Source: Pseudaquidulcibacter sp964443435
Lineage (GTDB): Bacteria > Pseudomonadota > Alphaproteobacteria > Caulobacterales > Aquidulcibacteraceae
Reading direction: 5' to 3'
Assembly (NCBI GenBank): GCA_964443435.1
Contig: CAYUCW010000002.1
Span: 12,967 to 76,966 of the forward strand
Length of the DNA stretch: 64,000 nucleotides
Positions 24,587-32,307 of this stretch are shown one piece after another. Below the pieces are notes generated by a model, which ran no database searches, had not been told where the DNA came from, and was given only the letters and a program-made list of their open reading frames with translations. Both the position numbers and the translations under genes were made by a program. Every line of letters starts with the position of its first letter. The stretch's first letter is position 1.

Positions 24587-25351
24587 ATGGCTTTTGATTA
24601 TAACTCATCACCTTTAATAAGAAATTCCCTTAAAAAAGCGGAAGAGCGGAGAAATATACCAATTATTCCCAAACCAAGCTCGGTTGAAAATAATATTGCC
24701 CCTGTAAAACCTATTGCCAAGCCAGAAGATAGTTTGAATTTTCACGGCATTCCAAAATCGGAAATGACGCCAATGGTCAAAGCGGCATTTGATAGCATGA
24801 TGGAAGAAGTTAAGCATTTACGGAATGAGCGTGTGCGACTTATGGATGCTTTGCGTAAAGCGGAAGGTCTTGCTGATACTGATGCACTCACAAATACTTA
24901 TAATCGCCGCGCGTTTGAACGTGAAATGGGACGCGTTATAAGCTTTGGTCAAAGATACGATATTCCATCAAGTCTTTTATTTTTTGACCTTGATGGCTTT
25001 AAAAAAATTAATGATACTTATGGGCATAATGCCGGGGATATTGTTCTTATAAATGTTGCAGCGGTTTTAAAAGAAAATGTACGTGAATCGGATCTTGTTG
25101 GCCGAATTGGCGGCGATGAATTTGTAGTTTTGCTTGCCAAGGCCGATGGCAAAGAAGCGCAAATTAAAGGGCAAAACTTATTGGCACAAATAAAAGCTTT
25201 GCGGATTAGTTTTGAAGACACCTATCTTACAATTGGCGCAACCCTTGGGATTCATGATGTTTTGAAAACGGATAGTGTTGAATCTGCGCTAAATCGCGCC
25301 GATGAGCTTATGTATTCAAATAAGCTTAGTTCAAAAATATTATCGCTTTAA
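24587..25351 (+). CDS. GGDEF-domain diguanylate cyclase
   Basis: 254 residues. A polar N-terminal 80 residues without a recognised sensor is followed by a short helix (about 65-95) and a GGDEF domain from DALTNTYNRRAFE (near 98) to the end. The active-site loop is GRIGGDEFVV near 172-181, with an RESD inhibitory (I-site, RxxD) motif five residues upstream near 165-168, so it should make c-di-GMP and be product-inhibited. With no membrane segment it is cytoplasmic. The leaderless promoter is described separately. It converges on a ydcH-like gene with adjacent stop codons. Confidence 0.88.
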   Translation: MAFDYNSSPLIRNSLKKAEERRNIPIIPKPSSVENNIAPVKPIAKPEDSLNFHGIPKSEMTPMVKAAFDSMMEEVKHLRNERVRLMDALRKAEGLADTDALTNTYNRRAFEREMGRVISFGQRYDIPSSLLFFDLDGFKKINDTYGHNAGDIVLINVAAVLKENVRESDLVGRIGGDEFVVLLAKADGKEAQIKGQNLLAQIKALRISFEDTYLTIGATLGIHDVLKTDSVESALNRADELMYSNKLSSKILSL

Positions 25352-25582
25352 TTAAGCGATAATATCAGGGCGTAATTGCCCCTCATAAAATTTAATTTTA
25401 TCTTTAAGCTGTAGTTTTTGGCGCTTTAAGCGGCCAAGTGTGATTTGATCATTTGGGTTTGTGGCTTGGATTTCTTCAATTGCGACATCAAGTGCCCTAT
25501 GCTCTTCACGCAAAGCATATAATTGTTTTCTGATTTCTAAATCACCAACTTCTTCAGCCGGTGGCTTCCAATCTTCACTCAT
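25352..25582 (-). CDS. YdcH/DUF465 family small coiled-coil protein
   Basis: 76 residues. EHRALDVAIEEI.......D..TLGRLKRQKLQLKDKIKFYE fits DUF465 (YdcH), short helical-hairpin proteins with no settled function. It lies downstream of ubiX on the same strand, about 45 bp away. Confidence 0.75.
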   Translation of the reverse strand: MSEDWKPPAEEVGDLEIRKQLYALREEHRALDVAIEEIQATNPNDQITLGRLKRQKLQLKDKIKFYEGQLRPDIIA

Positions 25583-25628
25583 CTAATCACCCTTGTTTTT
25601 ATATTATACTGATTTGATACTAAAAGTT

Positions 25629-26063
25629 TTAATTTTTTTCACCCCATCTGCGTAAAATTTTAACTTCATANNNNNNNNNNNNNNNNNNNNNNNNNNNNNN
25701 NNNNNNNNNNNNNNNNNNNNNNNNNNNNNNNNNNNNNNNNNNNNNNNNNNNNNNNNNNNNNNNNNNNNNNATGCCGCTTGCAATTTCCGACATTGTTTTA
25801 ACCGAGCATGGCGCAATAATCATGCCCTTGGTTTTAAATGATCCAGAAGCAATGTTCGCACCAATATCGCCAAGCTTATGATGAACGGATGCTTTGGCAA
25901 TTATATTTTTAGTTGGCCCAAGGCCTTCATTTTCAATAGTAAGCTCCGCAGCTTTTGAAATAATTAAATGGGTTTCAATTCCTAATTCATTTAAAAATTC
26001 TAAGGCTCTTACGCCATAAATTGCACCCGAAGCGCCAGAAATGCCAATTATTATTCTATCCAT
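25629..26063 (-). CDS. ubiX: Flavin prenyltransferase UbiX, interrupted by a scaffold gap
   Basis: The N-terminal 97 residues (MDRIIIGISGASGAIYGVRAL, HLIISKAAELTI, GSFKTKGMIIAPCSVKTMSEIASG) are UbiX, which prenylates FMN for the UbiD decarboxylase in ubiquinone synthesis. On the far side of the Ns the frame YEVKILRRWGEKN-stop matches the usual UbiX C-terminus. The two parts give about 110 residues while UbiX is 185-205, so about 230-280 bp are missing rather than the nominal 100 (inference). Start at 26063. Confidence 0.88.
   Translation of the reverse strand: MDRIIIGISGASGAIYGVRALEFLNELGIETHLIISKAAELTIENEGLGPTKNIIAKASVHHKLGDIGANIASGSFKTKGMIIAPCSVKTMSEIASGXXXXXXXXXXXXXXXXXXXXXXXXXXXXXXXXXXYEVKILRRWGEKN
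25671..25770. other. Scaffold gap (100 N) inside ubiX
   Basis: The flanks do not overlap. From the usual UbiX length the real gap should be about 230-280 bp. Confidence 0.95.
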
Positions 26064-26126
26064 AGATTATTATACATTCAATTAAAATTAAAAACAATTA
26101 TACGCTTAGAATAAGATTTTGGTCAT

Positions 26127-26154
26127 AAAAAAAGCCGTCCACAATGGACGGCTT
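26127..26154 (-). terminator. Rho-independent terminator of the first TorF porin gene
   Basis: AAGCCGTCCA and TGGACGGCTT pair with a 3-nt loop (5 if the A-T pair is open). The A7 run on the plus side reads as a T-tail on the minus strand. Confidence 0.85.
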
Positions 26155-26174
26155 AATTCTATATATATTTAAAA

Positions 26175-26861
26175 TTAGAAAGTTTTCTTTAAAGCTAAAT
26201 AGCCACGAGCGTCTGAAATATCTGAATTATCAACATCAGTATTTGTATAACCAAGCTCTAGGCCCCAACCTTTATCAGCAGTAGCAGTGATAGCAGCTTT
26301 GTAATTATTATAATCTGAACTTCCAAAATCATAATTGCCATAAGCACCAGTTACACCTAATGCGAATGGGCCGATTTTTGCGCCAGGAATTGGTGCAGAA
26401 ACCGCGATCTCAGTATAAAGAGTGTCCATCGGTGTATATTTTGTAAAATCTGGTGAGTAGTAAACAGAACCAGTAACGGCAATACCATTAGCCGCAGTAT
26501 AAGTAGCCGCACCTTTATATTCTAGGAAGTTTGCATCGTCTTCGCTAGGGTAAGCATAATAAATTACGCCAAGATCAAAAGATAATGGGCCGTATGCTTT
26601 TTTAAATCCGCCATAAAGGTCAACTTCAACGCTTGCATCGCTACCAAAATCAACATTTGAAGCCCAAGTACCTACGTACCAATTGCTTGAAGCAACATCA
26701 AGACCAGCAGAAAAGCCAGGCTTGCTATCAGTTTGCGAAACGCCGCGCCAAACATAATCAGAAGTAACAGCAACGTTTGCACTTGTTGTAACTTCTTGTG
26801 CAGATGCAGCAAGAGGAGCAATTACTAAAGCCGAAGCCAATAATAGTGATTTGAATTTCAT
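26175..26861 (-). CDS. TorF-family (Gcw_chp) outer-membrane porin, copy 1
   Basis: 228 residues with a signal peptide ending ASA-QEV. Mature start TSANVAVTSDYVWRGVSQTDSKPGFSAGLD is the TorF/Gcw_chp signature, then alternating beta-strand patterns to a C-terminal LKKTF with terminal Phe, the sign of BAM-dependent outer-membrane insertion. A putative small-solute channel; substrate unknown. It is about 45% identical by eye to the next gene, and both have their own terminators. Upstream lies an unusual repeat-palindrome-repeat element (26924-26958). Confidence 0.85.
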   Translation of the reverse strand: MKFKSLLLASALVIAPLAASAQEVTTSANVAVTSDYVWRGVSQTDSKPGFSAGLDVASSNWYVGTWASNVDFGSDASVEVDLYGGFKKAYGPLSFDLGVIYYAYPSEDDANFLEYKGAATYTAANGIAVTGSVYYSPDFTKYTPMDTLYTEIAVSAPIPGAKIGPFALGVTGAYGNYDFGSSDYNNYKAAITATADKGWGLELGYTNTDVDNSDISDARGYLALKKTF

Positions 26862-26923
26862 TCTAATTTCCCTTAAAAAAGTATTCGTTTATAAGTCATT
26901 AAAACGAATCCAGAGCCGTGTTG

Positions 26924-26958
26924 TAACAATTATTAGTAAATAATACTATAACAATTAT
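26924..26958. promoter_or_regulatory. Contiguous direct repeat-palindrome-direct repeat upstream of TorF copy 1
   Basis: TAACAATTAT (26924-26933), TAGTAAATAATACTA (26934-26948, palindromic arms TAGTA/TACTA), and TAACAATTAT again (26949-26958), 63-97 bp before the ATG. The three parts abut without spacers. It looks like a compound operator. TATGTCACA follows at 26957 and recurs upstream of TorF copy 2. Confidence 0.4.
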
Positions 26959-27062
26959 GTCACACAGCTTAATTGTGTTTCACTAAAAGCCAATAAAGAA
27001 TGCAGATTAAAAATTTATATATTATTTCTTGTAGAAATTTTATGCAAATTGCGCCAAAAACT

Positions 27063-27090
27063 AAAAAGCCGCCTAATATTTAGGCGGCTT
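27063..27090 (-). terminator. Rho-independent terminator of the second TorF porin gene
   Basis: AAGCCGCCTAA and TTAGGCGGCTT form an 11-bp stem with a 3-nt loop. The A-run at 27063 gives the T-tail on the minus strand. Confidence 0.88.
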
Positions 27091-27112
27091 CTTTAATCTA
27101 ATTTCTATAAAA

Positions 27113-27808
27113 TTAGAATGATTTTTTCAAAGTTACATATGCAGATGGATCTACATATTTATAACCAGTGCCTGCAGCAGCTTTTTTAATGTTAGTGTCA
27201 GTAAAACCAACTTCTAAAGCTAAGCCTTTTTCAGTTGCGCCAGTGATAGCAAGTTTATAATTGTCATATTTAGCAGCACCACGACCAGCTAAAGATGATT
27301 GAGTTCCAAATGCACCAGTTGCAGAAAGAGCAAATGGACCAATTTTAAGATCGCCTAAAGGAGCAGTAGCACCAAGTTCGATATAGTTAGTGCCAAGATC
27401 TTCTGAATAATAGTCAGTTAAAGATAAACCAACTTTACCAACAGAAATAGAAGCACCAGCTTTATATTCTACGAAATTGTTAGCAGTAGCGTTAGGGTAT
27501 AAATATGAAATTAAACCAAGGTCAAAAGTCACAGCACCTACAACTGGCTTCCAACCAGCATAAAGATCTAATTCAGAATTAGCGCCACCGAAGTCAACAG
27601 TAGAAGCCCAAGCACCAGCATAAAGTGTACCAGATGTTAAATCTGCACCACCAAATACAGCAGGTTTAGTGTCAGATTGTGAAACGCCGCGCCAGATATA
27701 GTCAGAAGTCGCGCCAATATTATAAGCTACGCTAGTTTCGCCAGCAAAAGACGCAGAAGGAGCAGCAATTGCTAAAGCAGCTACAGAAGCGATGATTAAA
27801 GATTTCAT
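27113..27808 (-). CDS. TorF-family (Gcw_chp) outer-membrane porin, copy 2
   Basis: 231 residues with a signal peptide ending SFA-GET. The family start is kept (NIGATSDYIWRGVSQSDTKPAVFGGADL), followed by a beta-barrel pattern and a C-terminal LKKSF. It is a tandem paralogue of the porin downstream. Codons here favour A and T more simply, with many repeated GCA/GCT Ala codons, which suggests high expression. The first bases of the leader carry overlapping palindromes (27849-27872). Confidence 0.85.
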   Translation of the reverse strand: MKSLIIASVAALAIAAPSASFAGETSVAYNIGATSDYIWRGVSQSDTKPAVFGGADLTSGTLYAGAWASTVDFGGANSELDLYAGWKPVVGAVTFDLGLISYLYPNATANNFVEYKAGASISVGKVGLSLTDYYSEDLGTNYIELGATAPLGDLKIGPFALSATGAFGTQSSLAGRGAAKYDNYKLAITGATEKGLALEVGFTDTNIKKAAAGTGYKYVDPSAYVTLKKSF

Positions 27809-27848
27809 TTATTAGTTCCCCTAATATTTATTAAACCAATGTTAAATG

Positions 27849-27872
27849 CAAAAGCTTTTGATAATTCAAAAG
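27849..27872. promoter_or_regulatory. Three alternating CAAAAG half-sites upstream of TorF copy 2
   Basis: CAAAAGCTTTTG (27849-27860) is a perfect palindrome and shares its right arm with CTTTTGATAATTCAAAAG (27855-27872), a 7-4-7 perfect inverted repeat. It is 40-64 bp before the ATG, a fitting place for an operator. Confidence 0.35.
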
Positions 27873-28057
27873 TCACTTAGTCAAAGCTTATACTTTCACA
27901 TAACAAGGCCTTAATAGAAGCTTTTATATTGCACCTGCAAATTAAAAACGCATTTTTAGAGCAAAATAGGTCACAAAAACATAAAATTTATGCAAATATG
28001 TCACAATTGGTTAATTTTTGTGCTGCAAAGCAAAATATGATTATAGATTTATTAACC

Positions 28058-28966
28058 TTAATGTTTCCATCTTGCAAAAATTGCGGTAGGAAGAAATCTA
28101 TTATTTTCTTTTTCAAAAAGCGCCATTTCACCTGCTTCAATCGTGCCGTGTGAGCTTTCGAAAATATTATTAAAGACATTTTCAATAGCTACATACGAAA
28201 GTCTTACCGCATAAACAGTTGCCACCATGAAAATTGCATTCTCACTTAATAGAGTTTGACAAAGCCTCATAAGCTCATACATATTCTCTTCAAGTTTAAA
28301 AACTTCACCATTTGGGCCGCGACCATGTTTCGGTGGATCTAATATAATGCCTTCATATTTATTCCCGCGTTTTATCTCACGTTCAACATATTTAATAGCG
28401 TCTTCAACTATCCATCTTATTTTGGCATCATCAAGCCCTGCAAGGTTTTGATTTTCACGGGCATAAGTTACAGCTTTTTTGGAGGCATCAACATGCGTTA
28501 CCTCGGCGCCCGCACTTGCGCACACTAATGAAGCAAGGCCGGTATAGCCAAAAAGATTAAGTACTTTTGGCGGGGCCTTATTTTTTTTGACATAATCTTT
28601 GCAAAGATCTTTGCACCATGACCAATGCACTGATTGCTCTGGAAAGACTCCTAAATGACGGAAAGGGGTGCAACGCGCATAGAATTTGATACCATTCCAT
28701 TCCATAGGCCATTGTTCTTTAACATTATTGCGAAATTGCCAGCGACCAAGTTCTTCTCCGTCTTTGCCGCTAAAGCTTGCATCAGCTTTCCAGTTTTCAA
28801 TCGGGGTTTTGGGTTTATGATAGGCCTGAGAGTCTGGTCTTATAAATTTATATTGACCGAATTTTTCAAGTTTATAACCGTCCCCTGAATCTAATAGCTC
28901 ATAATCTTGCCAATCATCGGCAATTAATAGGGGATAGTTTTTCTTGCTTGGCTTATTACTCATCAT
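28058..28966 (-). CDS. Class I SAM-dependent RNA methyltransferase (COG1092-like)
   Basis: 302 residues. Motif I VLNLFGYTGLASLVCASAGAEVTHVDAS near 137-164 and motif IV ILDPPKHGRG near 207-216 place it with the RlmI/RlmK-type 23S rRNA methyltransferases. It lacks the N-terminal PUA domain of RlmI; instead about 110 residues of its own precede the SAM domain. The exact target is not known. It starts ATGATG at 28966 with AAAGAG upstream. Another RNA methyltransferase lies upstream on the same strand, 20 bp away. Confidence 0.8.
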   Translation of the reverse strand: MMSNKPSKKNYPLLIADDWQDYELLDSGDGYKLEKFGQYKFIRPDSQAYHKPKTPIENWKADASFSGKDGEELGRWQFRNNVKEQWPMEWNGIKFYARCTPFRHLGVFPEQSVHWSWCKDLCKDYVKKNKAPPKVLNLFGYTGLASLVCASAGAEVTHVDASKKAVTYARENQNLAGLDDAKIRWIVEDAIKYVEREIKRGNKYEGIILDPPKHGRGPNGEVFKLEENMYELMRLCQTLLSENAIFMVATVYAVRLSYVAIENVFNNIFESSHGTIEAGEMALFEKENNRFLPTAIFARWKH

Positions 28967-28986
28967 TTACTCTTTTATTTAAAATC

Positions 28987-29799
28987 TTATTTTGCAAAAT
29001 CGCGCTGTCGCCAAATTTCATATAAACAAACGCCAGTAGCAATCGCAAGATTAAGACTATCGGCGCGGCCCGTCATAGGAAGTTTCACAAGGCCATCGCA
29101 AAAGCTTGCTAAATCATCATCTATTCCTGATTGCTCATTTCCCATTAAAAGAATGGTTTTTGAACCAAATTCGGTTTTAGTGTGTAAATCTGAACCTTTT
29201 AAAGATGTGCCAATAAGATTAAAACTCGTGCCCTGTTTCCATTTTTTAAATTCTTCTATACTTGCTTTGGCAATTTTAACCGAAAAACTTGAACCCATGC
29301 CCGCGCGAATTGCCTCAACCGAAAAAGGGTCACAGCTTTCTTCAAGAAGTATAATGCCTTTGCCGCCAACACTATCGAGTGTGCGGATAATTGTTCCAAG
29401 ATTACCTGGGTCTTTTGGCCTTTCAAGTGCGATTATAAGATTAAGGTCATTAAAATCAGAAAGTTTAGATATTTCTTGTTTAAAAACACCTACGACTGAT
29501 TGCGCATTATCTCTATGGGTTATGCCTTCAAGAATTTTATCATTAACACGGCAAATGCGGGCATTTTGCGTAATCCCAAGTTCGATAATTTCTTTGACAT
29601 GGGGACGATTTTCAACATTATTACTAAATAATAAAGCTTCAAGCTTCCAACCAAGAACAAGGCCTTCCATTACATGGCGTGCGCCTTCAGCTCTGAAAAG
29701 GCCATGTTCAACTCTTTCTTTTTTTCTATCTAAAGCGCGTACTAATTTAACCAAATTATTCTGCGGACTTGTAATATCTAATATAAAATTATCACTCAT
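28987..29799 (-). CDS. TrmH/SpoU-family RNA 2'-O-methyltransferase
   Basis: 270 residues from the ATG at 29799 (MSDNFILDI); an upstream ATG at 29838 is possible but poorer. The N-terminal substrate-binding part is followed by the SPOUT domain with ALERPKDPGNLGTIIRTLDSVG (motif 1), ILLMGNEQSGID (motif 2) and LPMTGRADSLNLAIATGVCLYE (motif 3, knot). The family methylates 2'-OH of tRNA or 23S rRNA; the position is not assigned. Co-directional with the following methyltransferase, probably one transcript. Confidence 0.85.
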   Translation of the reverse strand: MSDNFILDITSPQNNLVKLVRALDRKKERVEHGLFRAEGARHVMEGLVLGWKLEALLFSNNVENRPHVKEIIELGITQNARICRVNDKILEGITHRDNAQSVVGVFKQEISKLSDFNDLNLIIALERPKDPGNLGTIIRTLDSVGGKGIILLEESCDPFSVEAIRAGMGSSFSVKIAKASIEEFKKWKQGTSFNLIGTSLKGSDLHTKTEFGSKTILLMGNEQSGIDDDLASFCDGLVKLPMTGRADSLNLAIATGVCLYEIWRQRDFAK

Positions 29800-29986
29800 A
29801 TTTCTTTGTAACAATAAAAGCATAGAAAAATAAGCCATCTAATGATAGAATTACTGAAAAATTCTTCACCGATTTGGCGAAAACACTTGTCAAACCGCTA
29901 TAAAGACTAATTATATAGTTTAAATTTATCAGAATACTTATTTCAATGCATATATTGAAGTATAATAATAAAGAAGGTGGCAGAAA

Positions 29987-30778
29987 TTGAGCGAAAAACT
30001 TACACGCAATTGCATGGGGTGGCTTTGGATAGGCCTGTTAGCTTTGGCAATATTAGGCCTTCTTATGAATTATTTCGGTAAGAATAGCGCTGAGCAATTA
30101 AGATCAAGGGCATTGGAAGCCGTTAATACCAATATAAACGTTGCAAATAATTATCAATTTGCAAATATAAAAATCGATAATGCTACTATGATTTTAACGG
30201 GTGTTGCACCAAGTCTTGAAGCAAAGAATGGCGCGTGTGATACTGCTAAAAAAACGCTTATTTCTTATAAAATGTATGGTTTGCCAGGTATTGTTGCAAA
30301 TATTGACTGCAATATCACCATTGAAGGTGAAGCACAGGCTATCGCAAATACTGCACCTCTTGGTAATAAAGCGCCAACCGCAAATTCGGTTTCAAACAAT
30401 GAATGCCAATCTGAAATTAATGCGATTGCTTCAAGTGCAAAAGTAGCATTCGCTAAAAGTGGTTCAAATATTACTGGCGGAACTGAAATGCTTGATAAAA
30501 TTGCGGCAAGTCTTGCAAAATGCGCTGATGTGAAGCTTGAGGTCGGCGGTCACACTGACACAGGTGGTGATGAAGCGATGAATTTGCGCTTATCGCAATC
30601 ACGTGCCGAAGCAGTTAGAAAATACATAATTTCAAAAGGCGGTAAACCTGAAAATATTACTGCCAAAGGCTATGGCGAAACTAAGCCTTTAGTTGCCGAT
30701 AATGCGGTTATTGGTGTCGATAGCCCGCTTCGTGAAAAAAATCGTAGAACAGAATTTATAATTCTTGGTTCGAATTAA
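29987..30778 (+). CDS. OmpA-family protein with N-terminal membrane helix and BON-like domain
   Basis: 263 residues. One membrane helix (about 12-29), then a roughly 80-residue BON-like region (ANNYQFANIKIDNATMILTGVAPS), and a C-terminal OmpA/MotB peptidoglycan-binding domain with EVGGHTDTGG near 181-190, NLRLSQSRAEAVRKYI and KGYGETKPL. An inner-membrane anchor instead of a barrel makes it a periplasmic peptidoglycan-associated protein. The start is TTG at 29987 with AAGGTGG 7-13 bp upstream. It is followed after 16 bp by the helix-hairpin-helix protein, probably as an operon. Confidence 0.83.
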   Translation: MSEKLTRNCMGWLWIGLLALAILGLLMNYFGKNSAEQLRSRALEAVNTNINVANNYQFANIKIDNATMILTGVAPSLEAKNGACDTAKKTLISYKMYGLPGIVANIDCNITIEGEAQAIANTAPLGNKAPTANSVSNNECQSEINAIASSAKVAFAKSGSNITGGTEMLDKIAASLAKCADVKLEVGGHTDTGGDEAMNLRLSQSRAEAVRKYIISKGGKPENITAKGYGETKPLVADNAVIGVDSPLREKNRRTEFIILGSN

Positions 30779-30794
30779 TTAAAAGGGAATTGCT

Positions 30795-31541
30795 ATGTAT
30801 ATTATAATGCAAAACTGGCTATATTTACTCATTGCTATGCTTATTGGCGCTTTGATTGGTTGGGTGCTTCGTAGCTGCCTTTCTAAAGACAATGAAACAG
30901 AAGTACAATTGAACTCTTATCTATCTGAAAATGAAGAATTGAAAGCCAAGCTTTCTGATACTTCTGATGCTGATAATAAAAAGCTTAAAGCCAAATCTTC
31001 TGCACTTGAGACTGAATTACTTGCTGCACAAGCTAGAATTAAAGAACTTGAAGCGGGTTCAAATATTGGACTTGGCATTGCCGGTGCGGGTGTTGCCGCA
31101 GGTGCGGTCGGCGCGCTTTCAGGTGAAGAAGCGGATACAATAAAAGCAAGAAATAAATTTCTTGAAACCCGTATTAAGTTTCTTGAAAATACTTATGAAA
31201 CTAAAGTGCCTTCGAATACTAATTTCACAATTTCTGAGGCTGGCAATATGTCTCCGGAAGAGCTTGAGCGTCAAGTTGTTGCCGCCGGAAGTGGCACTAA
31301 ACCAAAGTCTGTGGATTCTAAAGAAACCCCTGATGATTTATTATTAATTGATGGTGTTGGCCCTAAAAATAATGAATGGCTTAAAGCTAATGGAATTCAT
31401 TATTTCTGGCAGATTGCTACTATGAATCCATCGGAGCTTGCTTGGCTTGCTAATAATCTTCCTAATTTCGGCTCTCGCGTTTATCGTGAAAATTGGGTGG
31501 CGCAGTGCGCAAACCTAGCAAAAGGCTTACCACCAAGGTGA
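30795..31541 (+). CDS. Membrane-anchored coiled-coil protein with C-terminal helix-hairpin-helix domain
   Basis: 248 residues: membrane helix (about 7-25), coiled coil (about 33-92), a Gly/Ala-rich hinge with GLGIAGAGVAAGAVGAL, a second short helix, and a C-terminal domain LLLIDGVGPKNNEWLKANGIHYFWQIATM. That last block is the helix-hairpin-helix fold also seen fused to bacterial L21 and NuoE tails. No catalytic residues are visible. AAGGGAA precedes the ATG. With the OmpA-like gene it could form an envelope complex. Its last 12 codons are partly duplicated downstream (31602-31639). Confidence 0.75.
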   Translation: MYIIMQNWLYLLIAMLIGALIGWVLRSCLSKDNETEVQLNSYLSENEELKAKLSDTSDADNKKLKAKSSALETELLAAQARIKELEAGSNIGLGIAGAGVAAGAVGALSGEEADTIKARNKFLETRIKFLENTYETKVPSNTNFTISEAGNMSPEELERQVVAAGSGTKPKSVDSKETPDDLLLIDGVGPKNNEWLKANGIHYFWQIATMNPSELAWLANNLPNFGSRVYRENWVAQCANLAKGLPPR

Positions 31542-31639
31542 ACTAACGTATCCTAGATCAGGTAAGCCTGATTGCGGCAAGGGTTGCGCCAAAAATATAG
31601 TGCAAACCTAGCAAACTGCTGACCCAAAGGTGAACTAAC
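31509..31639. repeat. Imperfect direct repeat of the gene 3' end
   Basis: GCAAACCTAGCAAA (31509-31522 and 31602-31615) and AAGGTGAACTAAC (31535-31547 and 31627-31639) occur in the same order 92-93 bp apart. The first copy is the coding 3' end and stop of the helix-hairpin-helix gene; the second keeps AGG TGA. AGGTGAAC recurs once more at 31652. Between copies lies a small hairpin, ATCAGG-TAAG-CCTGAT (31557-31572). Confidence 0.6.
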
Positions 31640-31664
31640 TTTTCATAGTCTAGGTGAACAAAAT

Positions 31665-31692
31665 AATAGCGCGGCTCTTCCGCGCTATTTTC
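31665..31692 (+). terminator. Rho-independent terminator of the OmpA/HHH operon
   Basis: AATAGCGCGG and CCGCGCTATT form a 10-bp stem with a CTCTT loop, followed by TTTTC. It is placed after the repeated 3' segment. Confidence 0.85.
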
Positions 31693-31728
31693 ATTTACCC
31701 ATATTTAACCATAATAATATTTAATGAG

Positions 31729-31738
31729 TGAATATTCA
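31729..31738. promoter_or_regulatory. Palindrome upstream of the TetR regulator at 31756
   Basis: TGAATATTCA, within AGTGAATATTCATT, sits 17 bp before the ATG. TGAAT/ATTCA arms are common in TetR-type operators, so autoregulation is plausible; a 10-bp core alone is weak evidence. Confidence 0.35.
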
Positions 31739-31755
31739 TTAGATGGAAAATTATT

Positions 31756-32298
31756 ATGACGCGTCGCTCACCACTTGGTACTAAAGAAATTTCAAATATT
31801 ATCGCGGATGCCGCAATAAAATTATCACCATATCCTGATGCAATTTCAGTTCAGGAACTGGCGGCAAAGTCAAATATGGCGATTGGCACGATTTATAGAG
31901 TTATGCCTAAAAAAGCCGATTTAAAAAATCTCATGGCAAAATATGTCGAAGAAAAATTCAATTCAGTAATTTTCACACCAATCAGAGCGAGCCTTGATTT
32001 AAAATCGCGCTTTTCAATTGTGTTTGGCCGAATTAATGATTTTATTGATAAGGAACCTGAATGCGCGAAATTTCTTGCGGTAAATGGCTTTGACGCTGAT
32101 TGTGCATTTTTTAAGGCGGCGCACGCTTTTGTAAGTGAAGGCGTATCATTAGGCATAATGGATGAGAATATTAAAAATATTGCGCAAAGCCTTATTTGGG
32201 GTCCAATCGCGGCGCATATAATTAATCGCACCAATAATATTGAAACAGGCGCAGTTAAAGATCAAGAAAAGCGGGTTTGGGCTTCGCTTGCCGCTTAG
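31756..32298 (+). CDS. TetR/AcrR-family transcriptional regulator
   Basis: 180 residues. The N-terminal HTH is at about 8-54 (IADAAIKLSPYP, ISVQELAAKSNMAIGTIYRVMPKKADL), and a helical ligand domain follows. The usual TIYRYF is TIYRVM here. No ligand is evident. It is probably monocistronic; the next gene is convergent. A palindrome at 31729 could be its operator. Confidence 0.83.
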   Translation: MTRRSPLGTKEISNIIADAAIKLSPYPDAISVQELAAKSNMAIGTIYRVMPKKADLKNLMAKYVEEKFNSVIFTPIRASLDLKSRFSIVFGRINDFIDKEPECAKFLAVNGFDADCAFFKAAHAFVSEGVSLGIMDENIKNIAQSLIWGPIAAHIINRTNNIETGAVKDQEKRVWASLAA

Positions 32299-32307
32299 CG
32301 GTTTAAA

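Noticed and set aside
27855..27872. FNR/FixK-type box in the TorF copy 2 leader
   Set aside because: TTGA and TCAA are separated by 4 bp, whereas TTGAT-N4-ATCAA requires 6 between these tetramers.
29153..29833. 226-codon plus-strand reading frame
   Set aside because: It is antisense to the TrmH-family methyltransferase, which has all SPOUT motifs; the antisense protein has no recognisable feature.
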